The translations under genes were made by a program, and so were the position numbers. From assembly GCA_014904985.1 (NCBI GenBank), contig MU128939.1, positions 305,098-369,097 of the forward strand: a DNA stretch of 64,000 nt, given 5' to 3'. This DNA comes from Hydnum rufescens UP504. Taxonomy: Eukaryota > Basidiomycota > Agaricomycetes > Cantharellales > Hydnaceae. Position 1 is the stretch's first letter. Each line of letters opens with the position of its first letter. Shown piece by piece: positions 1 to 15,235 of the stretch. The notes under the pieces are model-generated. The model was not told the origin of the DNA. It saw nothing but the letters and a program-made list of their open reading frames with translations, and ran no database searches.

Positions 1-1324
1 GCTGGGCGTGGCCGCCCTTCAACGTGATCTGGACCCCGTAATTGTATGTCTATGTGAGCACGAACTGATAATATTACGAGGCGTCCTTTAAAGATCCATA
101 GCTATATCAAATTGCTGAACAGAAGGGGTTATAATTACCAGGGGCAGTACAGACAGCAGGCGATTGTAATTTGGTCATCTGAAAACTCCCTAAAGGTTGA
201 TGGGTGCTCGAGTCCAAAATTCCGAGAGGGGATAAACATTGGATCATTGGATTCGCAATGCCCCTGTAAAATTAAAATGAAGGCAGAACAGGGGCGGACT
301 TTACCTGGCAGGATGATTGGATCCCAGAACTGGGTGAATTCTTCCAGCCCTCGGATTGACAATATTCACAATCCATTCTGCGTCGTTCGCACTGATAGTA
401 CTGAAGGATCTGGCACTGGATGCTTTTGCAAATAGTATTCTCATTGATTGTTAGCTTTAAGAGATGCTTTCGTAGTCCTCGCGTTCATTATCCACTCTAC
501 TATTGCGGTACGTCCTTTTGACATCATTGTGAGTACTGGCGGCTAGTGGCACTGTGGGGCGACTAGGTCTACCAGGAACCTGCCCCTCGGCCAATTATGC
601 ACACACACTCAAGACTTTCCAAATTAAAGGCTGCCCTGAAACCACAGGAAGTCTATGGAACTCAACGAAAACTGTAATGTCTGCGCTGCACTGACTAGCA
701 CAAGTAATTTCCACCAAGCTACCAAACGTAGGAGAGCTGACCTTGGCTGCCATAGAGAAATGTGTCCTCTTGAGGACGCAGTAACCGTTAATCAAGACGC
801 TGTGTTAGCTAAGTTTGCCCTTAGACGCCGTTGCCTGTCAACCGGGCGTCTACTTGTACTTGTTGACTTCTGAAATCGACCAAGTCCCCGCTAAAGGTTT
901 CGGAGAATGGGCGGAAGGAGCGAGTCAGGTCACAAAAAATAAGTTGAAGAAGTGTGTACCACCCCGCCACATGGCCAGGAAATTATAAAACATAGGATAA
1001 AGACCTGGCCCGCCATATGTGGGAGTGGGGAATCGCGCCCGATGCGCCCGACCACCCCCCCAGCAACCTACCATTTAAGACTGATATTGCAGCCAGTTAA
1101 CCTTGAGAGGGGGAACGGCTGTTGCCGGACGCCCCAGTCTTTGAGTCAATACTCTTGCCGTTTTCGCAAACAGTCGTGTGCCCATCTCGTATTCTCTAGG
1201 CGCCGGGTCCCAACCATAGCCATATATCATCGCACAAGCTCTCCCTGATATATCCCTTCTCTCCCTTTGCTTGTTTGATATCTCACGTAAAACTGGACCT
1301 CCCACCACCTAATCTCTCTGTATC
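1..1324. other. Left-edge non-coding stretch
   Basis: I see no exon that can be joined to a known protein on either strand. The open frames are all under 110 codons, overlap each other in opposite directions and have no recognisable domain. The last part must hold the promoter and 5' UTR of the phosphatase gene that starts at 1325. Confidence 0.6.
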
Positions 1325-3520
1325 ATGGTGTGTGGCTGTTTTGATAGAGATCATGATCACAACCAAGGCTTAAGAATAATGCCCTATACAGGGTCAAACA
1401 CTTTCCGAGCCCTGTATGTTTCTTTGCCACCTGCTACGAATCTCGATCGAATCCATGAATTGCTGGGGTGAAGCTGATTCGCTGCATGATGTGTTTTAGC
1501 CCAGGACAAACGTACGACGGTGGGTGAAAACGATAGGTATGCGTTTGCTGTGTCAGAGATGCAAGGGTGGAGGATATGTACGTTCGGACCCTGGTTTCCC
1601 TTCCCCGTGCATCCCTGATTGAGCTTCGATCTAGCGATGGAAGACGCTCACACAACACTGCTCGACTTAGATGATACCCAGCACAATGCATTCTTCGCAG
1701 TGTATGATGGGCATGGCGGTCTGTGCAGCGCCTGTTTATGCCTGATTTCAAATTGCATGCTAAATTCAGTTCGCCAACAGGAGGGTCCGTCGCAAAATAT
1801 GCAGGACAGCATGTACATCAAAGACTCACCGCGGAAGAAGCATATGCTGAAAAGGACTATCACACCGCATTCAAGAAGGCGTTTTTAGGGACAGATGATG
1901 ATTTGCGAGCAGGTTTGTTTCCTCGGGGCGCCGAGCACCAGCGTTCTTGGACAATGTTGCCCATCCTCTCCTCATAGATCCTTCCTACCTTCACGATCCT
2001 TCTGGATGCACCGCGGTAGCTGCACTCTTGACTTCTGATGGGAAGATCGTTTGCGTACGTACATTAGACTTTAATGTTTTGTTGTTCTATTTATTCCTTG
2101 CTGTGGCAGGCTAATGCCGGGGACTCTCGCGCTGTCCTCTCGGTCATGGGCGAGGCAAAACCTCTAAGCTTTGACCACAAACCACAGAATCAAGGTCTGT
2201 CTGTTCCCCAGTGGACCCGACATTCGTATCCTAACTTCCCTTTAGGCGAAAACATGCGTATCGTCTCTGCGGGAGGCTACGTAGAATTCAATCGCGTGAA
2301 TGGTATGATTTTAATGGTCGTTCTGGTTTAAAAAAACACTATTCAACACTGCGCCTATATCAGGAAATTTGGCTCTGTCTAGAGCCCTCGGGGACTTCGA
2401 GTTCAAGCAGAATTTTTCTAGCGCGCCTGAGGAACAAGTTGTCACTGCTAATCCAGAAATCACCGTGCACGAGGTGACAGAAGATGATGAATTCCTCGTC
2501 CTTGCCTGTGACGGTGAGTCTATCTCTGATCTCTGCGAAAACCAGGCGCTCATGCGGTGGATAGGAATATGGGACTGTATGTCCTCGCAAGGTACAATCA
2601 ACTGGATTCGGCACCAAATCGCAGAACGCAAGCTTCTCGAGCAGATATGCGAAGATACCATGAGTCGTTGTCTGTCTCCAGACTCGGACACGGCCGGAGG
2701 GATCGGATGCGACAATATGACAATTCTTATTGTCGCCCTTCTTCATGGACGCACCAAAGAGCAGTGGTACGATTGGGTCGCAGACAATGTGGAAAGAAGG
2801 ATTGGCTACGACACTCCACGCCAATATAAGCCCCTCTATGCACGTTCTGGTTATGGGTTTGGTGGGACTGAGGACTCCGGCGTTTCAAATTTGCTTCGAC
2901 CAGAGCCATGGCTCAATCTCAATCGTCTCAGCAATCCTTTGTATTCAAGGGGCGCCGGAATATCTTCTATGACGCTGGGCGAAGATGATGAATTTGATGA
3001 CGATGACGAATTCGATGATGAAAGTGGGGACGAGACCTTGACGGATGGTGCCGCTGATTCGTGGATGGCAAGGAATCTCTTAGGCGACCCGATGCGACTC
3101 CGGGCACCTCCAGCTAGGGACGAAACATCATCACTTCGGGCACAGTTGGAGGAATTAACACAAGAGGATGCCCGCGACGATGCGCTGAAGCACAATTCGG
3201 TCCATATTTCTGTCGATTCTGACATGGAAATTGGCTTCCGTCACTCCATAAATTCAAGGGGGCCGATTGCCATTGGCTCACCCCTTATCCCTTCGCCTCT
3301 TGCATTGCAGGATCTCCGATCTCCGATTTCCTTGACATTGAGGCCAGGTGGACCGGAGTCTCGATGGAATTCCTCCTCTACTTCCCAAGAAAAACCTGAC
3401 GAGGCTCCGCCACCGAATATCTCCCCTTCTAATGGTGTGTTAGAGCATGAGCATACACCGAGTGATAGGACCAAGACAGAGGGCCTGACCGACCCTAGCG
3501 GGGGGGCGACTAAGAAGTGA
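1325..3520 (+). CDS. ptc2: PP2C-family serine/threonine phosphatase (Ptc2/Ptc3 type)
   Basis: Metal-dependent protein phosphatase that removes phosphate from Ser/Thr; fungal Ptc2/Ptc3 act on stress-MAPK and checkpoint kinases. Joining ten exons (1325-1327, 1392-1413, 1500-1577, 1635-1718, 1781-1912, 1978-2054, 2110-2194, 2246-2302, 2364-2513, 2565-3520) gives 547 codons with all phases consistent. Visible PP2C motifs are MEDAH near residue 36, YDGHGG (Asp59 and Gly60 bind metal), a CTA motif, [22 protein letters not shown] near 229 and GCDNMT. The catalytic domain ends near residue 310. The tail is acidic (a [17 protein letters not shown] run) and rich in Ser/Pro, as in fungal Ptc2. The first coding exon is only the ATG, and the spliced N-terminus MGQTLSEP matches the family start and fits N-myristoylation. 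I chose this start because no other upstream ATG joins in phase. Ptc2 and Ptc3 cannot be told apart here. Confidence 0.93.
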
Positions 3521-4223
3521 TATTTTTATGTCTCACCTCTTGCCCTAATTTCACCCTTCTATCCCCTTCCTCGCTTTCCCACCTCGTCATTCTTTCTTTC
3601 ATGCATTCACAGCCTCAGCACTCTTGCAAGCACTAAACCTATATACATAGCTACAAATCTTGCCGCGCTGTTCCTCTGATGGTTCTCATTTTGTTTCTTC
3701 CCTTCCGTATCTCCACTGACCTTGTTTTCCTCAGATTGTTATGTTACGTCTTACCTTTTTTTCCTCTCTCTGTTTGACATAAAGTGTATGAATCCGGCCT
3801 CTCCTTGATCACTTACACAGATAAACGTATTCACCGCTCCGACTTGTTGTGTATGTTCCTTGGATTGAGATTGATTCGGGGTCTTGGTTTTGCATCGCAA
3901 AAATTACTCAAGGAATCCAAGGGCCGTAGCCAATTCGCCTGATCTGCGGAATGAGTAACGGAGCGAGCTGTAGCGCCACTCGGAACCCTCATGTAATATT
4001 CTAATTTGCACAATGGAAGGGCTTCAAACCTCTGCAGTGTACGATGAATTAGATGTGAGGAAAGGGAGGGAACAAGCCCCAAATATGCGCTGTAATTCTT
4101 TCATAAGTGACAGGGCTGAGAACCATCTCTGTTTACTGCAAGTAAAAATTCTAGGCGTACAATCCCAATCCCAGAGACCGCTTTCGGACAAACTCGGAAA
4201 GAGCCGTGGACGCCAGTATAACT
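3521..4223. other. Intergenic between phosphatase and cofactor D genes
   Basis: It holds a pyrimidine-rich stretch after the phosphatase stop (about 3530-3800), probably 3' UTR, followed by about 400 bp of probable promoter for the next plus-strand gene. No coding exon is recognised. Confidence 0.6.
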
Positions 4224-8854
<4,631 letters not shown>

Positions 8855-9235
8855 GAGATGCTCCACCCGTAAACACCATTTAGTTCCCGGACCCCTTTGA
8901 TGCGTTACGTACCGGCTCATATGTGCACCCTGCCTAAGGAATGATCCAGCAGAAGGTTATTTCCGAAAATGGAACCCAATATTTAGCTCCAAGCTCCATG
9001 ACAGGATTCCTTCCGGCATCTCGCTTTGCGATGCATGACCTTCCACCATTTAGTGTCATGGCCGAGAATGTCGGCGCGTAAATAAACGTAGATAACGCGA
9101 AATCGGCATACTTTGGAGGATGATAATGGGAAATTAATATTACGATAACGCGAGTGTGCCACAAAACTACAGAGAGAGCCAGTAATATACAACATGATAT
9201 CAATGTCGTAAATGACGCAAGATCAGATGGCATCA

Positions 9236-11453
9236 TTACGCTGGCGAAATGCGATTTAGGATTTCTGTAGGGATGACGGCAACTTTGCACGGATGTCGCT
9301 TAGCGCCCTGTAAAGCCTTGATTCGGCATGCCCTCGAACACCACGCTTCGTGACACCTCGCACATCGAGGGTAGTCCTTCCCATACTCGCCGCACACCGC
9401 GCACTGAATGGAAGACTTGAGAAGCTTCGACGACCGTTCCACTTCGGCAAGCGAAGGGTGGAGACGAGGGAACGCCCCACCACCAGCCACATTCGGAGAT
9501 CGTGCGACAGGGAACGTCCCGGCGCGTACGCGTTCACGGGACTTGAGTGGTGTTAAAGGAGGGGAAGAAGGACTTGATATAGTGATTCGGGGGAGGCTTG
9601 GGCTTGTGGAGCTCCTCTTGGGGGCTTGAGCACGCGAAGATGTCAATATAGATGTCAACATGACCTGGCGATCGGGGTCCGAGAGCATAGCCTTGTTTCC
9701 TGAGGCCGAATTTTTCTGGGGCCCTGGTGGAATTACTTCGGCAAGGTGGTTATTTTCGATGGGTCCAGGACCCGAGACCGAGGCTAAGGTCTTTGCAGAT
9801 ACAGTGGAGAGCCCGCGAGGCTGATCCGGCAGCTTCAAAGGATCGCAATCGGAGGATGGTGCCTTGGTGGTAGGGACTCTACGCAAGATGTGTGAAGGAG
9901 CAACCCCAGACGCTTGAAGCTCTTTGCCTTTCGAAAGAGACACAGAGAATACGGACCAGACGGTGTGCGAGTCTTGTAATGGGTTGTATTTTACAGTGGG
10001 GGCAGCCCACAATCCTTGTGCATTAGTGAATGTCAACGCCTGTTGTGCTGGGGGCGATTTTTGTAGTGTTTCAAAACGCCGACGAATGGCCACACCCTCG
10101 AGAGATCGCTGGAAATCGGGATGGTGGGAAGCAGCTGGAGAAGGTGGAAGACTAAAGCCGCGCGTTAAAGCGATCAGAGAGGTGGCTCGGGCCCGCAAAG
10201 AGGTTTGTGTTCCAACTAGTGTATGAGATGTAGAGGCAGACCCGGGGAGGAAGAGAGATTTTGATGGGGGTCGAGGGTTGATATGCCGCATTTCAGCTTT
10301 AACTCGATGATGGGCCGGCAACACGGGGGCCTTCAGCAGTGAAGGCGCTGGCGAATACGTTGGAGAGGTGCAGGCAGAATCTGACGAAGGGAATTCGAAT
10401 TGAACAGGGCTGTCATAAATTTTCGTGGAGGTTTCTCCGATAGATGACGCGGTAGTGACGATTCGGAGGCCAGTCCGACCACTCTCATCGGGGCCAGATG
10501 CTGACGATACTGGGGTTGGTTTAAGTGGGACTCGCGATTTGGCAGGGTCGGCACTCGTCTTTATTTACAAGGGACCATCGAACGAATGTTAGAAAAATCT
10601 TCGGTGCCTCAGACTAAAAACTCACGATATTGTCAAGAGTCGTGAAGAAAGTGTGTCCATCCTCTTTATCCAACATTGCAACAACAGAACGAATTCGATC
10701 GTCGCTGCGCAATATACTACACACAGTCCGTCCAAGAGTCCAAGAATTCGCATCGATCGACGATTTAATTCCCCAGGAGGCCAGTAATGCGTGAATCTTA
10801 GCCTTATCGAATTGAAGGTCGGGGTACTGAGGGAGTGACAGTAAGGGGACCGGGGCGTCATCTGAGGACACTATCGAATGCTTGTACAATCGGCCGATAT
10901 TTTGCACTAGGCACAGCTGGAAAATTATTGCGTCAAGAAGCGACTTATTAATAATACAATGAGGCCACAGATAGCGTACAAGGATGGTTTCATAACTCCC
11001 GGACAGATTTCGGCCATCACTGGGGGGAGAAGGATCTCCATCACTCCCATCCAGGTCCCCACCATGAAACTTTCTGACGGTGGAGCTCGGTGGTTCGGCG
11101 CCGGCCAGGGAAACAGCGGGGGAGGAAGACTGCGGCCCACATAAGCCAACGTCCGCGGCAAGAATGATGTACAGGATGCCAGCGATGAATAGTATGGCAG
11201 CTGAATTAGCATGCCAGTGATTGTTATCGTCCTGACGGAAATTCAGGTGCGACAGCCCGGAGCTCAAGTAGGCAGACGCATATGCGTAAAGGCTGCCATT
11301 GGAAGGATCTCCAGATAAGTCGTCTGCACTGGAGAGAGAGGAAACGGAGGGAGACGGGGGGGTAGACCGACCGTTCTGGTCGGTTGAAGACCCACTGCTG
11401 TTTGAGTGTCCAACCCGAAATTGTGACGACCGTCGGAGTAGAGCATTGTTCAT
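9236..11453 (-). CDS. Unrecognised membrane-anchored protein with C-terminal MYND-like zinc finger
   Basis: I do not recognise the whole protein. Two exons (11453-10626 and 10558-9236) join in phase across a 67-bp intron and give 716 residues. One clear hydrophobic segment (AILFIAGILYIILAADVGL) lies near residue 90. The middle is long, Ser/Pro-rich and probably disordered. The C-terminus has a Cys pattern C-x2-C-x9-C-x2-C-x4-C-x3-C followed by H-x-C, close to MYND or HIT zinc fingers, which bind partner proteins. Just upstream of the chosen ATG the same frame is open and hydrophobic (FVPFLSGLVCCLAPFIDTFI), so the real start is probably in an upstream exon near 11.5-11.7 kb and the N-terminus would then have a second membrane segment. 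The gene converges on the cofactor D gene. Confidence 0.6.
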
Positions 11454-11848
11454 GATAAATGTATCGATAAATGGCGCCAGGCAACAAACAAGGCCAGAAA
11501 GAAAGGGAACAAAGGCTAGGAAAGGAGGAGAGAGAGCAAATAGCTGATGAAGAACCCCAGGGCCATCTAATAGTGACAGGCCAATCCGCTACTTCCCGGG
11601 TTGTATTCAATCCCAAAATTCGCTTCCGGTACCATTTTTGGTCGTGTGCCACTTGTGACCATGGTCTGGGCTCAATCCACCCACGAGCAGGGTACCAATT
11701 CATGGGCCCCGTAGAAATATCCAAATCCTAACATAGGTTGTGGAAACATCGGCTCCATATACCAGCTGACTGGGAGAATGAGCATATGCTACCAATTCAA
11801 AGGGATAGTAGATAGTGCGATAGCGCATCAATAATACAAACTCATAAA

Positions 11849-13321
11849 TTATCCATCTCGGAACGCAACAACGTAGTGCGCAGGTACAATGCGAATTTGA
11901 CCCCCATCATCTTCAAATTTGATCCTGTACGACCGTTCAGCCTTCGCGGACGAGACAGTCTATTGACGTAGACACGTAAGCCATCCAGGTAGGGTTTGTT
12001 CAGAAGTAATTGCCATGAATGGATAGTCGAGTGACTCACACGTGCCCCTCCCCCGGCAGGATAACGCTTTGGGCCCTCGACAATAGTGGATCGATAGAAC
12101 ACTGTCGTATCTGGGAACATCCCCAAGACCTTTACACCTGGCGCATACTCGGGGAAGGCGTTGGAGGACGAAGAAGCAGGTGCCTCGGGGTCCGGCAACG
12201 CTATGAGCGATGTCATGGTCGTCGTATATGTCCTAAACCACACGTCAATGGGAGAATTACGGATTCCGGAGATACATACACTCCTTCCTCATCTGCATCT
12301 TCAACTTCATACCTGATCGACCAAGAGATCATAATCATATTGGACATGCCCCATGACCAAGTACGCACTTGTTAGGCGGAATAAAGCGCTTGACGATTGC
12401 CAATATCCACTGACTCTCACTTATCTCACCATTCTCGGGGTCCAACCGCTGTGGCTGGTGGAATGCAACCTTACGCCCTGGTTCCAACCTCTCGACGTGC
12501 TGCTGATGCTGGCGCTTAGCGTTAGCATTCTTTCCCACGACAACCATTCCCGCACCGCCCGCGTGGGAGTGAGCGTGGGCAGGAGGCCCGGTGCCGGCTC
12601 CTGGACCGAGAGATGAACGTGGGATTGGTGGAGTAGGCGAGGGTCCCAAGGCTGGGGAATTTAGTCGCAACCTTTTGTTCCGCTTGGTATCTTGAACGTG
12701 AAAATAGGATTCAACAAGGCCGGTATGCTCCTTTCAAGTCAATCCATACCTTGAACGGGCGCATCCCGTAGCGCAATAAGGATTTCAAGATGTTCAAGGG
12801 TGGCATCTATGGCCCTAGAACCATGACCGCAAAGGTCAGTGGGAGTCACATTTTGGGTCTAGTGGAAATTCCGGGCATCACGCGACGCTTTGCAGGATCC
12901 ACATCCGGATTGTGGTGTCCGTCGTACGACCTCAGGACGGAATGCCAGAATGGAAATAATACTCACGCAACTTCTTTTTCGGCACTATCTCGGAGTGCCT
13001 CGAGACCAGTCACGAACTTGGATTTGATTGGTTTAATGGCTTTATAGCCTCCGCCTGCTTCTAGCTGTTCATCGGTGGGAAAGTCGGCAATAAGCCGGTT
13101 TATATGGAGGACCTGTTCCGATGCTCCTGAATGCGCGTGCAAGGCGACAAAGTGCTCTATCGCAGACACAGCTTGCGCCCAGTATTGAGACTCTTCTGTG
13201 AGATAAGAATTAAGTTGGAGATAACAGGACTTGGCACAAATATTTGCCAAGGAGTTGAGAGAGGTATACCACTAGACGCAGAGTTCCTGCTCCCCATCCC
13301 CCCTGCTCGTCTCCGTTCCAT
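11849..13321 (-). CDS. SGF29: SAGA-associated factor 29, tandem Tudor reader
   Basis: SGF29 is a subunit of the SAGA/ADA histone acetyltransferase module and binds methylated histone H3 Lys4 through a C-terminal tandem Tudor domain. Exon 1 (13321-13270) starts MERRRAGGMGSRNSASS and exon 2 (13195-12967) carries the N-terminal helical region (HINRLIADFPTDEQLE, FVTGLEALRDSAEKE). The exon 12690-12369 has the start of the first Tudor repeat (PGRKVAFHQPQR, SQWILAIVKRFI). The small exon 12312-12280 reads YEVEDADEEG. Exon 12232-12040 holds IALPDPEAP and MFPDTTVFYRSTIV, and exon 11959-11849 ends YRIKFEDDGGQIRIVPAHYV. These are the classic family motifs. The path between 12750 and 12966 is uncertain: it holds the helix EHLEILIALRDAP and possibly a small exon reading SYDGHHNPDVDPAK. 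Total length is about 320-340 residues. Confidence 0.9.
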
Positions 13322-15235
13322 GACGGTAAATGGCTAAGAGGTTGGCGGGAAGTATTCATTCAACTCGGCATCTACCGTCAATTCAATCCACAGACTGGCT
13401 GCCAGTGGCTGGAGGAGGCTGGAGGGCTCTGATCCCTTAGTTGTCTTGACGTTAGGCTCAACGGTAACCCATAGTAACGACAAAGATCCTTCAGCCCGAT
13501 GGCGAAACCCCTGCAAGCTAGAACTAGGGCCCACTGATCAGGATTTGGGGCCGATCACACTTGTTGGCATCAACTTTCGATGAGGTTCCAGGACACGATG
13601 TGATATCGGAGGCCCCTCGATATAGTGTTCCCTGTCAGCCCCAAACTGCACTTGTCCTGATTCTAGAAACAGCGTTCCCCTCGAAAATGACAAGGCAAGA
13701 AAGCCATATACGTAGTCAGTCTATTTGGATTTCGATGTCGGAATATTAATGGTTCTCGTAAAAGATGCCCGAACCCCTTGTCATTCTTGCGTTTCACGAG
13801 GCCCACACATTGACGGAATGACGACTCCGAACCAGATCAGAAGAATGGGCACCGTTTTCTGAACTGCGGCATGCCCTACGGGGGGGGCAACCGTGAGCTT
13901 ACTGTAAGACAAATAACGAGATATCAATTGGAGGTAATTCACAAAGCTGTTAAATAACTGGGAATCCCTCCTTGTCAGATCGCGTCGTCCCAAACAGAGC
14001 ACCTAATAAAACGGGCCGGCAACGATCGAGACCTAGAACCCGCGCATTAGCCCATTACTATTAAATATACCTTGATCCTGCCCTTGAACAACCTTCGCAT
14101 GGCGGCACTGCGGGACAGGAGGAACCTCGTGAGCTGACGGAGGCCAAGGCGTATTTATCAACCGCATTAACAAAAGATTTTGCCGCACTATCACCAAGCT
14201 GAAAGAACAACTCGAGGTGGGCAAAACGCCTCGCATTCTCCGGTAGCCAGCACGACGCTGTTTCCTGCCCTCGATTTTTCAAATGATAGTGCGAGGCCCT
14301 TGCCAAACATGCCGCCAAGTACTGTAACATGCCCATTTATTTCGAGTATTTCGCGTGCTCCTCGATCGCGAACTCATCACTCAGATGCTTTGGGCACCTT
14401 CAGACTATGCTTTTCCGAAGATTCACACTATATGGACCCAAATTTGGTGCCAAAATTGGGATGGGGAATAAATTAAAAAATTAAAAAAAATAGGTGCCCG
14501 AGGGCAGGGGAGAACTGGCGTATGATGGAAGCACAGGTCACCTTTTTCACGGAATCCTTCCCTCGTTGGTTGGGATCTTTGGGATCCTCCCGGGGGCATG
14601 GAGTTCACAATTGCAAATCCTTGTTTTTTCGTCCCGGAGGCCACGCTTTTCTCCCAGGCTAGATCGTTCTATTCAAGTTTGGCCCCCACCACGCGCTCGC
14701 TTAGATTAATCAACAACCCCGCGCTCGGCCGTTCCGTTCCAGTGGGCCGCCGGCACTCTACATAAACTCAGAAACTCACTGGCTCTCTGCCCGCCCATCT
14801 GTAGAGCTTGCAGCAGATTTTATGTGCATTGTTGGAGACTTCTGGCAGATTTTCTTTTGGAACATGTCGGGCCCAGAAATCGCGCCTTACAGCGCAATAT
14901 TCACGGAATCCAAGCCCACCACCCCCCAAGTTGACCCTGGATGTTGTAGCAGATCCTCCGTTCTTGCTCAATAGCTCTAATATAGTAGACTTCCTCCGAC
15001 AACACGGATGCTGGGGCCGCGTATGGAAATTAATTCCACCCCAGGGTTCAGAATGGCGGTTCTAGTTCGAGCTTCAGTTGGTCACAAGTTAGCAATTATG
15101 TTTGAATGCACCACGATATATTCTCAACCAAGTAGAGACCGCTGGGGATAATTGTGCCCAGTGCTACAATTCTAGCGGGAGGCGGTCCGCGGTCCCACGG
15201 CATGGTGGGTTTCCCCGCAAGCTCGGGCCTGCCCA
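13322..15235. other. Intergenic 1.9 kb without recognised gene
   Basis: It lies between the SGF29 start and the AMP deaminase stop. Only short, unrelated open frames are present. An A/T-rich block with a run of A residues sits near 14465-14492. No domain, RNA gene or transposon end is recognised. Confidence 0.5.

Noticed and set aside
11224..11724. 166-codon minus-strand frame upstream of the MYND-like protein
   Set aside because: Its 3' half is a shifted frame over the recognised exon; only the upstream part could hold a real 5' exon, which I could not define.
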